Assembly: GCF_000337515.1 (NCBI RefSeq)
Contig: NZ_AOIQ01000009.1
Location: 1-64,000 of the forward strand
Length of the DNA: 64,000 nucleotides
Origin: Halovivax asiaticus JCM 14624
Lineage (GTDB): Archaea; Halobacteriota; Halobacteria; Halobacteriales; Natrialbaceae
Direction of reading: 5' to 3'
Shown here: in pieces, positions 16,532 to 25,606 of the stretch
Numbering within the stretch: position 1 is the stretch's first letter
Layout of the letters: every line of letters starts with the position of its first letter
Translations under genes and position numbers: made by a program
Notes under the pieces: generated by a model
What the model was told of the DNA's origin: nothing
Seen by the model: only the letters and a program-made list of their open reading frames with translations
Databases searched by the model: none

Positions 16532-17452
16532 ATGTCGAAGCTCGACGAGTGGTTGGGCCGGGCGTCGCTCAGGGACCGCATCGACGAGCTAGAGCGCGAG
16601 TGCGAACGCCTTCGTGAGCGCTACGAGGCCGAATCCGACCGGCGTCGCGAGGCGGTTCGGGAGCGTCAAACCGCCGAAGAGCGGGTCAATCGGCTCGAAG
16701 ACCGCATCGCACAGCTCGAGGGAGAGCTCGATCGGCACGACGACGATGGCGACGACCTGACCTATCGCCGCCGCGAGACGCTCCGGGGCGACCGACTCGT
16801 GGACATCCTCTCCCGGCTCGATTCGCTCCGCACGGAGCCGGAATCCGTCCTGACGGCGTCGATCGAACCGGACGCCGTTCCGGAGTCGGTGGCGTCCGCG
16901 CTGGGCGATCGAGCCCGCCTCGCGACCGACGCCGCGCCCTGCCTCGTCGTGGTCGACGATGCCGGACTCGTCTCGGTCGCCCTCGATGGCCCGCTTCCCG
17001 TCGACGTGGAACCGACCTGGAGCGATCGCATCGAATTCGACCCGTCCCGCTTCCGGCCGGCGGGGCCGCACTTCCTGGCGCTCGTTCGGTCAGACCGGTT
17101 CGCGATCGGGCGCTACGACGGCACCGAGCGGGTCGAGTACGCTGGATTCGAGAGCGACGTCAAGGGCGCCCACTCGAAGGGTGGCTTCTCGCAGGCTCGA
17201 TTCGAGCGGATTCGAGAGGAACAGATCGACGACCACGTCGCCCAGGCGAGGGCGGCGATCGAAGACGTTCGCGACGAGGCGGCCGACCTGCCCCTCTACC
17301 TGGCCGGCCAGCGCAACGTGCTCGACGAACTCGCAGACCAGCTGGATCCGGGCCCCACCGCCCTCGCGGCGGTCGACGCGACCGGTGAGACGGAACGCGC
17401 CCTCGACGACGCCCACCGCTCGTTCTGGTCGACGGAGTTGCTCGTTATTTAG
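16532..17452 (+). CDS. Vms1/Ankzf1-family (VLRF1) peptidyl-tRNA release factor
   Basis: 306 residues. An N-terminal coiled coil (about 8-75, heptads rich in Arg/Glu/Leu) precedes an eRF1-like VLRF1 domain. Its signature, KGGFSQARFERIREEQ near residue 230, contains the catalytic Gln loop that cleaves peptidyl-tRNA on stalled 60S/50S subunits in eukaryotic Vms1. The helix after it (DDHVAQARAAIEDV) and the NVLDELADQL end also match. The archaeal role is probably ribosome rescue in the cytoplasm (inference). The start at 16532 was chosen because upstream residues are basic and unlike the family. Confidence 0.85.
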   Translation: MSKLDEWLGRASLRDRIDELERECERLRERYEAESDRRREAVRERQTAEERVNRLEDRIAQLEGELDRHDDDGDDLTYRRRETLRGDRLVDILSRLDSLRTEPESVLTASIEPDAVPESVASALGDRARLATDAAPCLVVVDDAGLVSVALDGPLPVDVEPTWSDRIEFDPSRFRPAGPHFLALVRSDRFAIGRYDGTERVEYAGFESDVKGAHSKGGFSQARFERIREEQIDDHVAQARAAIEDVRDEAADLPLYLAGQRNVLDELADQLDPGPTALAAVDATGETERALDDAHRSFWSTELLVI

Positions 17453-17547
17453 ACCGATAGCGGATCGGAGATCCGTCGTGGTTCTCGACGGATGACACAG
17501 GTCACCGCATCTCAAACGTCTAAGTACCGGGTCGACAATGTGGCGAT

Positions 17548-18564
17548 ATGCGCGTTGCACTCCTCGCCCACGAGCAGTTTCCCGACCGGGCCAAGACCGC
17601 CCAGGGCATCCTCAGGTACGCAGACTACGACGTGGTCGCCGTCCTCGATCGCGAGACGACCGGCGACCGCGTCGCCGAGCACGTCCCGGACGTCCAGGAC
17701 GCCCCGATCGTCGCGGGGATGGACGACGTGGACGAGTCGATCGACGCCCTGGTGATCGGCATCGCCCCGATCGGCGGCGGCTTCGAGGAGTCTTGGCGGC
17801 CAGACGTCCGAACCGCCCTCGAACGCGGCTGCGACGTCGTCTCCGGACTCCACTACTTCCTCGCCGAGGACGAGGCGTTCGCCGCCCTCGCCGACGAGCA
17901 CGGCGGCGACATCTGGGACGTCAGGAAGCCGCCCGAAGACCTCACGGTCAGCGAGGGCGTCGCCGCCGACGTCGACGCCGAGGTCGTCTGCACGGTCGGC
18001 ACCGACTGCTCGGTCGGGAAGATGACGGCCACCATGGAACTCGTCGAGGCCGCCCGCGAGGCGGGCCACGACGCGGCCGTCATCCCGACGGGTCAGACCG
18101 GTATCGTGGTCGAAGGCTGGGGTAACCCCGTCGATCGCGTGATCAGCGACTTCACCGCGGGCGCCGTCGAGCAGATGATCGTCGAGAAGGGCGACGAGCA
18201 CGACCTGCTCGTGGTCGAGGGACAGGGCAGCATCGTCCACCCGGCGTACTCCGCGGTCACCTGCGGCATCCTCCACGGCGCGATGGCCGACCGGCTCGTC
18301 CTCTGTCACGAGGCCGGCCGCGAGCGGATCCACGGCTACGAATCCTTCGCCCTCCAGCCGATCCCGACGTACGTCGACCTCTACGAGTCGCTCGCCGCGC
18401 CGGTGAACGAGTCCGAGGTGGTCGCGGGGATGTTGAACACGCGGAACGTCGACGGCGACGACGCGGCACGGGAGGCGGTCGACGCCTTCGCCGACGAACT
18501 GGGTGGGCCCGCGACCGACCCCATCCGCTTCGACGCGGCCGAGGTCCTGGAGGCGATCCGATGA
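17548..18564 (+). CDS. dgcN: DUF1611 protein, D-glutamate N-acetyltransferase type
   Basis: 338 residues with an N-terminal Rossmann part (ILRYADYDVVAVLDRET) and a P-loop NTPase-like DUF1611 core: GTDCSVGKMTATMEL, PTGQTGI, and VVEGQGSIVHPAYS. As I recall, DgcN acetylates D-glutamate and the DgcA partner racemises the product, in marine proteobacteria and haloarchaea. The next gene starts inside its stop codon (ATGA overlap), which supports that pairing. An older view is a dipeptide-related function. Cytoplasmic. Confidence 0.85.
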   Translation: MRVALLAHEQFPDRAKTAQGILRYADYDVVAVLDRETTGDRVAEHVPDVQDAPIVAGMDDVDESIDALVIGIAPIGGGFEESWRPDVRTALERGCDVVSGLHYFLAEDEAFAALADEHGGDIWDVRKPPEDLTVSEGVAADVDAEVVCTVGTDCSVGKMTATMELVEAAREAGHDAAVIPTGQTGIVVEGWGNPVDRVISDFTAGAVEQMIVEKGDEHDLLVVEGQGSIVHPAYSAVTCGILHGAMADRLVLCHEAGRERIHGYESFALQPIPTYVDLYESLAAPVNESEVVAGMLNTRNVDGDDAAREAVDAFADELGGPATDPIRFDAAEVLEAIR

Positions 18565-19601
18565 GCCTCGAGACGGATTTCGAGCGCGTTTCGCTGCCCC
18601 TCGAGTTCCCCTTTACCATCGCGCGAGGGACGCAGACGGCGGCCGAGAACGTGATCGTCCGGGTCGAGGACGACGAGGGGCGCGTCGGGATCGGCGGCGC
18701 CGCACCGTCGCCACACTACGGCGAGACGGCGGCGACCGTCGAGGCGGTGCTTCCCTCGCTGCTCGAAGTCGTCGAAACCGTCGGCGACCCCCACCAGCTC
18801 GGCCGGATCGAACGCCGGATGCGCGCGGAAATCGCGGACAACCCGGCCGCACGCTGTGCGGTGAGCATCGCCCTGCACGACCTCGTCTGCAAGCACCTCG
18901 ACGTCCCGCTGTATCGCTACTGGGGACTCGATCCGACCGAGACCGTCACCTCATCATACACCATCGGCATCGACGATACCGAGCGGATGCGCGAGAAGAC
19001 TGAGATCGCGCTCGATCGTGGCCACGACACGCTGAAGGTCAAACTCGGGACCGACAGAGACGTCGAGATCGTCGAGACCATCCGAGACATCGCGCCCGAC
19101 GTCCGTCTCTACGTCGACGCGAACGAGGCCTGGACGCCGAAGGAGGCCGTCCGTACGATCGAACGGCTCGCCGCCTACGACCTGGAGTTCGTCGAACAAC
19201 CCGTTCCCGCCGAGAACCCGGAGGGGCTTCGATACGTCTCCGAACACAGCCCGCTCCCGATCGCGGCCGACGAGTCGCTCATCACGGTCGACGACGTCCC
19301 CCGGGTCGCCGATCGTTGCGACGTCGCGAACCTGAAGCTGATGAAGTGCGGCGGCCTCCGGGAGGCGAAACGGATCGTCCACGCCGCCCGCGCCCACGGG
19401 CTCCAGGTGATGTGCGGCTGCATGTCGGAGTCCAACGCCTCGATCGCCGCGGCCTGTCACCTCGCACCGCTGCTCGACTACGCCGACCTGGACGGCTCGC
19501 TCCTGCTCGACGACGATCCATACGACGGCGTCCCGCTACCCGGTGGCCGGATCGATCTCGAAGCGATGGATCGACCGGGAACCGGCGTCGGGACGCAGTA
19601 G
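18561..19601 (+). CDS. dgcA: Enolase-superfamily racemase (N-acetyl-D-glutamate racemase/dipeptide epimerase)
   Basis: 346 residues of the muconate lactonising subgroup. The KVKLG lysine (DTLKVKLGT), the metal ligands VDANEAW, EQPVP and ADES, and the second catalytic lysine in LKLMKCGG are all present. This set is found in L-Ala-D/L-Glu epimerases and in DgcA. Coupled by a 4-nt overlap to the DUF1611 gene. The two would turn D-glutamate into an N-acetyl-L-glutamate intermediate (family knowledge; substrate not provable here). Confidence 0.87.
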   Translation: MSLETDFERVSLPLEFPFTIARGTQTAAENVIVRVEDDEGRVGIGGAAPSPHYGETAATVEAVLPSLLEVVETVGDPHQLGRIERRMRAEIADNPAARCAVSIALHDLVCKHLDVPLYRYWGLDPTETVTSSYTIGIDDTERMREKTEIALDRGHDTLKVKLGTDRDVEIVETIRDIAPDVRLYVDANEAWTPKEAVRTIERLAAYDLEFVEQPVPAENPEGLRYVSEHSPLPIAADESLITVDDVPRVADRCDVANLKLMKCGGLREAKRIVHAARAHGLQVMCGCMSESNASIAAACHLAPLLDYADLDGSLLLDDDPYDGVPLPGGRIDLEAMDRPGTGVGTQ

Positions 19602-19736
19602 GCCAGTTTCGGAGCCGACATTCCAATGCGACCCTCCAGTGCGACACCACAGAAAGACATCACAGTACGACAACGCTGACCGACACCGTAGCGCGACACC
19701 GCATTTTATGCCGACACGGGCGGAACCTGGTCGCTG

Positions 19737-19979
19737 ATGAGTGATCTCACAGCCGACCTGCAATCTGCATACGAAGCCGCCGGCTACGACGTCAGCGACG
19801 TAACGACGAACCGCGACCTCGTCAGGATCGTCCTCGCCGAGGACGCGGGCGCCGAGGCGGTTCGGTCGATCGTCACGGAGACGCTCGACGAGGAACCCCG
19901 ATTCGGCGTCGACGTCGCCACGGAGGCCGTCGACGGCCAGGACGGCGTGTCGACGGTCGTCTCGTTCCGGGACCGGTAG
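19737..19979 (+). CDS. Small conserved haloarchaeal protein
   Basis: 80 residues, acidic, predicted alpha/beta (SDLTADLQSAYEAAGYDV, then a strand RDLVRIVLAED, a helix, and TVVSFRDR). No cysteines or membrane span. A TTTTATG box lies about 30 nt upstream, consistent with a leaderless transcript. Function unknown. Confidence 0.75.
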   Translation: MSDLTADLQSAYEAAGYDVSDVTTNRDLVRIVLAEDAGAEAVRSIVTETLDEEPRFGVDVATEAVDGQDGVSTVVSFRDR

Positions 19980-19994
19980 GGCGTCGTCCGCCGA

Positions 19995-20993
19995 TCAGTT
20001 GGTCTGTTCCGTCTCGCGGAGGATGAACGGCCCCATCGCGAGGGTTCGCTTGGCCACCGTGACGATGCGAACGATGAACGTGATGAAGATGACGAACGGC
20101 GAGAGCCCGACGACAACCCCGGCGCTGACGACCCAGACCAGGTGGGAAACGCCCAGCGTCGACCCGACGAACGTGCCCGCGTCGACGTACATGATGAACA
20201 TCGCCATCACCGTGAGTGCCGGGATCGAGGCGTACAACAGCGCGCGCGAGAGGTTGATCAACTCCCACTGGAAGTAAAGCGTCTTGAAGTGCTCGCGAGT
20301 CGGCCCGAAGAACGTCAACAGGTCGACGGCGGTATCGATCTCGGCGTCAACGTCGTCGGGCAGGTCGTGTTCATCACGGAGCGACCGCCCCTGGTGGATC
20401 AGCCGCGAGTACTCGAAGTGCATCATCGCCCAGATGACGTCGAAGGTGCCGAACTGTGCGGACGCGAGCATCTCGTGTACCTGGTCGGCTACGTCACCTA
20501 GCTCTGTGGCGTAGGCGTCGATATCGTCGCGAGCGTCAGCGTCCGTGTTAGACCCCACCTCCCGAATCGTCCCGGCCTGGTCGCGGATCCCGACGAGCAG
20601 TTCCCTGACGAAGATCGACGGCTCCGGCTCGGTGATGTCGATATCGATCGCCTCCTCGACATCCCGCTGAAACGTCATCGCCGAATCCATCCGGTCGCGC
20701 TGGTCGCCGACCGCACCGAGTTCCTGCGAGAGGACCAGTTGATTGATCGTGACGACGATCGACGTGCCGGTGATGATCGCCCCGATGAACGCGGTGAAGA
20801 AGTAGCCCATCCCACCCTGGGCCTCGTTTATCTGCCGGAGCGGCGTGAGGCCGAGGCGGCTCGTCAGGACGAGCGCCGCGTAGACGACGAGCAGAATACC
20901 GGCGGAGAGGAGCCAGCGATCCATCCGAAGCAACAGGTACTCTCTGAGCGCGCGCAGGCGGCCGCCGTTCCGGTCGTCGGCAGTCGAGACCAT
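19995..20993 (-). CDS. Four-helix membrane protein A beside HPP protein
   Basis: 332 residues: two hydrophobic helices at about 27-49 and 62-84, a long soluble helical middle (about 90-250), then two more helices at about 255-280 and 285-315. It shares with the gene at 21688-22776 a VVTINQLVLSQE block after helix 2 and an REHFKT.YFQWEL block before helix 3. The two are paralogues. The layout resembles bacterial bestrophin-like or DUF-type channels but I cannot name a family. The HPP gene lies between them on the same strand. Confidence 0.8.
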   Translation of the reverse strand: MVSTADDRNGGRLRALREYLLLRMDRWLLSAGILLVVYAALVLTSRLGLTPLRQINEAQGGMGYFFTAFIGAIITGTSIVVTINQLVLSQELGAVGDQRDRMDSAMTFQRDVEEAIDIDITEPEPSIFVRELLVGIRDQAGTIREVGSNTDADARDDIDAYATELGDVADQVHEMLASAQFGTFDVIWAMMHFEYSRLIHQGRSLRDEHDLPDDVDAEIDTAVDLLTFFGPTREHFKTLYFQWELINLSRALLYASIPALTVMAMFIMYVDAGTFVGSTLGVSHLVWVVSAGVVVGLSPFVIFITFIVRIVTVAKRTLAMGPFILRETEQTN

Positions 20994-21108
20994 TGTCAGT
21001 TCGAATGCCCGGCGCGCCGGCCGGTCTGTCCCCAGATACGACCGCCGTCGGCAAAATACCTCGCCCGACGAACTGGGCACCGTACTCACCGCGCTTCGTG
21101 AGACACAC

Positions 21109-21633
21109 CTATCGTGGATCCGTCGGTTCGACGCCGTAGAAGTCCTGTACTCGTTCGACGACGATCCCGTGGAAGGCGACGAGGAGTGCGACAGAGACGA
21201 CGATAATGGCGACCTGGAGTGGCGTCGACATGAGCCCCAGGGCGACGATGAGCGTCGTCGCGCAGGCGGCCGGGTGGTTCGTGTTCGACCAGAGCATACC
21301 GACCGTCGTCAGGACCATCGCGACGAGCCCCGAGAGGACCAGCCGTCCCACGGCCGGCGAGAACGGCGCTTCCACCCTGAACGTCTCGACGGCGACGAGG
21401 CCGTCCGCGAAGACGACGTAGGTGGCGAATCCGGCGACGGCTGCGATGGCGTGGCCGCCGATGACGTGGTAGGCCCCCTCCGCACGCGGGTTCTCGCCTG
21501 TCGCGAGCAGGTACGCCGAGGGGCCCAGGCTCGGAAAGAGGATCGGCTGGCCGGTCGCCCAGGCGAGTCCGCCGAGTAACGAAAAGTGCAGGGCGACGTT
21601 TATCCCCGCGCTGACGTCGTCTCTGACACTCAT
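21109..21633 (-). CDS. HPP family membrane protein
   Basis: 174 residues with four or five hydrophobic helices. The FPSLGPSAYLLATGE segment and the NTNHPAACATTLIVALG segment are typical HPP-family blocks. Some bacterial HPP proteins have been linked to nitrite transport; function in haloarchaea is not established. It sits between two paralogous four-helix membrane proteins with gaps of 115 and 54 nt, so all three may be expressed together. Confidence 0.85.
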   Translation of the reverse strand: MSVRDDVSAGINVALHFSLLGGLAWATGQPILFPSLGPSAYLLATGENPRAEGAYHVIGGHAIAAVAGFATYVVFADGLVAVETFRVEAPFSPAVGRLVLSGLVAMVLTTVGMLWSNTNHPAACATTLIVALGLMSTPLQVAIIVVSVALLVAFHGIVVERVQDFYGVEPTDPR

Positions 21634-21687
21634 CCGGCGGTTCGACGACTCGCGACTGGATAAGTAGGGAGTCGGTACGCACCGCGT

Positions 21688-22776
21688 TCAGGTCCCATCG
21701 TCCGCTTCAGTCACGTCGAACGGGCCCTCGTCCGCCGCCTTCGCTGGCAACATTGGCCCGGTCGAAGCGGTTCGACGCGTGATCGTCGCCGTCCGCAGGA
21801 TGTAGGCGGCAAGCAGGGCCACTGGCGCGATGGCGATCGTTACGATGACGCTCACGACCGCGGGCAGCGCGGTGTAGGAGAGTGTCGGCCCCGCCGCGTC
21901 GGCGTAGGTGACGCCGAGTAACACGGCGGCGAGGATCGACGGGACGCCGAAGCCGATCGTCAACTGGGAGAATCGCGTCAGTTCTCGCTGGAGATAGGTC
22001 GTCTTGAAGTGTTCCCTGGCGACGGCGAACAACCGCAACCCGGAGCTGATGTCGTCGAAGGCGTCCGTCGCCTCGGGATTGAGGGAGTCCTCACGTGCGG
22101 CCCGCAGATGCTCACCGGCGTACCGGTACCAGCCGTCGTCGAACCGGGCGGTGAGCGACAGCGTGTCGAACGCGTCGAACGAGGTCGAATCCAGCGCGTC
22201 GTCGATTCGATCCGTGTCGCGGCGCAACTCGGCGGCGTAGCGCTGCACGGACAGCCCGTTCGACGCGCCCGCCGAGTCGGAGATCGATTCGCGAGCGTCC
22301 GTCGGCTCGACGGCCGATTCGAGCGCCCCCGCTCGCCGGTTGACCGTCTCGGCCAGCAGCTCGAGCAATGCCGCTGGTGCCGCCGGGGCCGCGGGGACGC
22401 CGGCGAGGTCGGCGATATCGTCGCGGACGGACTCGACGCCCTCGAGGCGATCTTCGGCCGTCCCCGCGGCGACGAACTCACTCGAGAGGATCAACTGGTT
22501 GATCGAGACGACGACCGTCACCAGGGAGAACGTGCCGGCGATCAAGCCGCTCGCCACCCGCGTCATCGAGTTCGGGTTGGTGAACGATATCGCCCCGACC
22601 GCCTCGAGAACGAGCGTCGCCAGCAAGACGACGAGGACGAGCAGCGTCGCGACCACGAGGCGGTCGCCCTCGAGCAGGAGCCACTCCAGCGCCCGACCGA
22701 ACGGGGACGTGTCGTCGATCGTCGAGTTCGCGCCGGTCCGACCGGGCGTCCCGCGGTCGTCGGCGTCTCCGGCCAT
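21688..22776 (-). CDS. Four-helix membrane protein B beside HPP protein
   Basis: 362 residues and a paralogue of the protein at 19995-20993. Helices lie at about 37-60 and 73-95, a soluble helical middle spans about 100-270, and two helices follow. Shared blocks are VVVSINQLILSSE and REHFKTTYLQREL. ATG 22776 is preferred over GTG 22791 because a CCTTTTGC box sits about 27 nt upstream. Function unknown; it may assemble with the HPP protein (inference from position). Confidence 0.8.
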   Translation of the reverse strand: MAGDADDRGTPGRTGANSTIDDTSPFGRALEWLLLEGDRLVVATLLVLVVLLATLVLEAVGAISFTNPNSMTRVASGLIAGTFSLVTVVVSINQLILSSEFVAAGTAEDRLEGVESVRDDIADLAGVPAAPAAPAALLELLAETVNRRAGALESAVEPTDARESISDSAGASNGLSVQRYAAELRRDTDRIDDALDSTSFDAFDTLSLTARFDDGWYRYAGEHLRAAREDSLNPEATDAFDDISSGLRLFAVAREHFKTTYLQRELTRFSQLTIGFGVPSILAAVLLGVTYADAAGPTLSYTALPAVVSVIVTIAIAPVALLAAYILRTATITRRTASTGPMLPAKAADEGPFDVTEADDGT

Positions 22777-22932
22777 CGGCGGAAGGTTCACTGGACGGCC
22801 GCAAAAGGCTCGGCGTTGCGACGCTCGTATGCACTGCGTACCATCTCCCGGCCGATCGGGATCAGCCCGTACGTCGGGTAATCCGGCGGGGGCAGGCTGT
22901 AGACTGAAATGGAATCGCGGTGTCGATGAGGT

Positions 22933-23493
22933 ATGCCCAACGGGGAGTCGTCGATATCCGTGGCGGAGTCGTCGATACCCGACGGGGAGCCGTCGATGTC
23001 CGCGGGGGAATCACCACGACCCGGGCGGCGTCGCTGGCTGTCCGTCGTCGGCGCCAGCATCGTCGGAGCCACATTCGTCGGCTGCCTCGGGGGTGGTGGA
23101 CCATCGTACGAATCCGGATCGATCCCGGCAGTCAACGGGAGTAATCGAACCGCCCAGCAACAGGTCGCGGCAACTGCAAGCGCAACCACGAGTACCGCAA
23201 GCGGCGTCTCACCGGTGGAGTCGCTCTCGCTCGTCGAGCACTCGTTCGTCTACGAGGGCGGCTATCAGGGATCGACGGTTCAGGGGACCGTCAAGAACAC
23301 TGGAGCCAGCCAGGCGCAACTCGTCGAGGTCCGCACCAGAGTGTACGACGAATCTGGAGCCCAGCTCGGGCAATACATGGCCAGAACCGGTGACCTCGCC
23401 GGTGGCGACAGCTGGGCGTTCACCGTTATCATCCTCGAGAATCCAGCAGTGCTCGACCGCTACGAGATCACCGTCCTCGGGGTTCCCGGGTGA
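22933..23493 (+). CDS. Tat-type lipoprotein with FxLYD-like domain
   Basis: 186 residues. The N-terminus has short Ser-rich repeats, followed by a twin-arginine-like stretch (RRRWLSVVGASIVGATFVGC) ending in a lipobox Cys near residue 55. The mature part has a Thr/Ala/Ser linker and a beta domain with NTGASQAQLVEVRTRVYDESG, as in FxLYD/DUF3426 extracellular domains. It is probably anchored to the outside of the membrane by a lipid. The start may lie downstream of the Ser-rich repeats, but no ATG fits better. Function unknown. Confidence 0.75.
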   Translation: MPNGESSISVAESSIPDGEPSMSAGESPRPGRRRWLSVVGASIVGATFVGCLGGGGPSYESGSIPAVNGSNRTAQQQVAATASATTSTASGVSPVESLSLVEHSFVYEGGYQGSTVQGTVKNTGASQAQLVEVRTRVYDESGAQLGQYMARTGDLAGGDSWAFTVIILENPAVLDRYEITVLGVPG

Positions 23494-23764
23494 GCGAGCC
23501 CGAGGGAACGCAGGAGTAAGCGTCGCCAGGATAGCGAACAGCACGTCGGGGCTCACAGGCGAGGGCAGTTGGGCGGTAGCCGATTTCGATCAGTTGCTGC
23601 TGCCGTGCCGTTACGCAATCAATTGCCGCAGTCGGTCTAGTACTGTTCGAGAACGTATCGACGAGATGAATTAATCGGACGGCTCCGGCGACTCGGCGAA
23701 CGACGACACGCCGCGGCCGTCGAGCAGACACGCTTTTCAGCGTCCATCGCTTACCCGAGGGCAG

Positions 23765-24433
23765 ATGGATTCCGCGGCTCTGCTCAACCTGCTCGGGAAC
23801 GAGAATCGCCGGCGGATTCTCCGGCTGCTCTCGCGGAAGCCCTGCTACGTGACCGAGATTTCCGAGTACCTGGGCGTGAGCCCTAAGGCCGTCATCGAAC
23901 ACCTCCGGAAGCTAGAAGAAGCCGGCCTCGTCGAGAGTCGAACCGACGACCAGCGACGAAAGTACTTCCACATCGCCCGTAACGTCCGCCTCGAGGTGAA
24001 CCTCTCGCCGTACGGCTTCGCCAGTAAGAGCGCCTACCCCGAAGGGACGAACGTCGACATCACGAGCTGTCGCCACCTCAGCTTAGACGTCGGCCGCGAA
24101 GACGACGACGCGCTCTCGGGGCTCCTCGGCCAACTCGAACGCCTCGAACGCCTCGAGAACGAGCTCTCGCTGGCCCAGCGGTGGGTACAGGGCCAGCTCT
24201 GTGAGGTACTCGACGAAATCTCAGAGTCGGTCGGCTCGAACGGTGACAGTCGGGTCTACGCGGACCTCCTCGCGAGTATCCGCCGCGAACCAAAGAGCGT
24301 CAGCGCCATCAGCGCAGACCTAGACGCCCCGCGCGAGGTCGTCGCAGAACTGCTGGAGGCGATGGCCGATCGGGGGATCGTCCGCCGGACTGAGCGCGGC
24401 TGGGAACTCACCCAGCAATCGACGGTGGCGTAA
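23765..24433 (+). CDS. ArsR-type winged-helix transcription regulator
   Basis: 222 residues. The N-terminal winged helix (about 1-75) reads LLNLLGNENRRRILRLLSRK, VTEISEYLGVSPKAVIEHL and EAGLVESRTDDQRRKYFHI. A linker and a coiled-coil-like helix (LGQLERLERLENELSLAQRWV) follow, and a second helix-turn-helix-like domain ends the protein (SVSAISADLDAPREVVAELLEAMADRGIV). No metal-binding Cys cluster is seen. This architecture is common in haloarchaeal regulators; target unknown. Confidence 0.85.
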   Translation: MDSAALLNLLGNENRRRILRLLSRKPCYVTEISEYLGVSPKAVIEHLRKLEEAGLVESRTDDQRRKYFHIARNVRLEVNLSPYGFASKSAYPEGTNVDITSCRHLSLDVGREDDDALSGLLGQLERLERLENELSLAQRWVQGQLCEVLDEISESVGSNGDSRVYADLLASIRREPKSVSAISADLDAPREVVAELLEAMADRGIVRRTERGWELTQQSTVA

Positions 24434-24556
24434 CGCGATCGTCGAACGGACGGGAGACAGACAGCCCGATCTGGCGATCGGGTCGTACTTTTCACAGTTG
24501 CCGTGTTGCAACTCCTCGCTGCAACCGACAGATTGGAGCCCGCAATTGTCGTCGTG

Positions 24557-25189
24557 TTACGGTTCCCGCGTCAGCCCAGCACGAAGGTCTCGGCCGAAGT
24601 AATAGCCGAAAAGACAGGCGAGCAGACCAGTCGCGAGCCCGACCAGTACGAGCCGGCTGCTGAACCCGCCGACGATCACGACGAAGTAATCGAACAGCGC
24701 CGTCACGCCGCCGACGGCGCTTCCAGCAGCGACCATCTCCGTGTAGCGTCGTTTCGACGTCATCGCGCCGATCAGGAACGCGACGACGAACAGCCCGATC
24801 AGCGAGCCAGCGATGGGGATCGTCATGCCACCGCCGACGTACCCGATCCCGAGCGCGGCGACGAGTCCGAGAAACGCCCGAACCGAGAAGAGCGACGACA
24901 GGCTGGGCGACGGCAGCGACGGCGTGAGCCGAGCACGCCACGAGCGGCCCGCGTCAGTGCGCTCGTCCGACCGATCGGCCTCAGTCTCGGGAGGGAACGC
25001 CCCACCCAGCCCAGTGTCGGCGGCTCCGTTCGTTTCGGAGCTGGCTGGTGTTGCACGATCCGCTCCTGACGAGTCGAGTGAGCCGTCACCGGAGTCGCCG
25101 CCCGTCTCCGAGAGCAGCTGCTCGGTCTCTGCCAGAATCTCTTCCGTCGAACGTGCCTCCGAGACGGTTTCCTCTGACTCGCCGGCCAT
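24557..25189 (-). CDS. Membrane protein with long acidic N-terminus
   Basis: 210 residues. The first 100 are acidic and disordered-looking, with EEILAETEQLLSETGGDS at the start. Four hydrophobic helices follow at about 107-128, 130-150, 158-178 and 180-200 (glycine-rich). The ATG at 25189 starts the acidic haloarchaeal composition; the frame upstream is Arg-rich and not coding-like. The next gene is divergent. Function unknown. Confidence 0.75.
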   Translation of the reverse strand: MAGESEETVSEARSTEEILAETEQLLSETGGDSGDGSLDSSGADRATPASSETNGAADTGLGGAFPPETEADRSDERTDAGRSWRARLTPSLPSPSLSSLFSVRAFLGLVAALGIGYVGGGMTIPIAGSLIGLFVVAFLIGAMTSKRRYTEMVAAGSAVGGVTALFDYFVVIVGGFSSRLVLVGLATGLLACLFGYYFGRDLRAGLTREP

Positions 25190-25341
25190 ACCGCTCCTTC
25201 GGCGTCGACCGGGATGGGTTTTTCCCACCACGCGAAGAGCCAGTGTCGCCCCGTCGGGGTGGGTGACGGCTCCCGTCGCCGTCGGGCTCGGGCATACTGA
25301 TGGCCCCAGCGTATAGGAGACTGCGCGTCCGAATCGAGGCC

Positions 25342-25548
25342 ATGGAGTGGCTGCTGGCGATCGTGATGGGAATCGGCGGCTACGCGGCCGCCGGGATCGC
25401 CGGCGGGCTCGCACTGACCATGGAACGCCAGCCCGAAACCGTGGGGCCGCTGTTCGGCGCCGTCCGAGTGGTCGGTCTCGTCATCGCCGGGCTCGCGCTG
25501 GTCTTCGCCACGCTCCTCGTCGGTCACGGGTTGCTCGCCCTCGTGTGA
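25342..25548 (+). CDS. Small two-helix membrane protein
   Basis: 68 residues with two transmembrane helices (about 3-25 and 40-65) and a short loop MERQPETVGP. Third positions are G/C-biased as in its neighbours. It is followed 58 nt later by gatD. Function unknown. Confidence 0.7.
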   Translation: MEWLLAIVMGIGGYAAAGIAGGLALTMERQPETVGPLFGAVRVVGLVIAGLALVFATLLVGHGLLALV

Positions 25549-25606
25549 AGCGCCCACTCACTGTCGAAAAGGTGGGTTCAAGTCGCCGCGCGGACAATCG
25601 CCAGGT

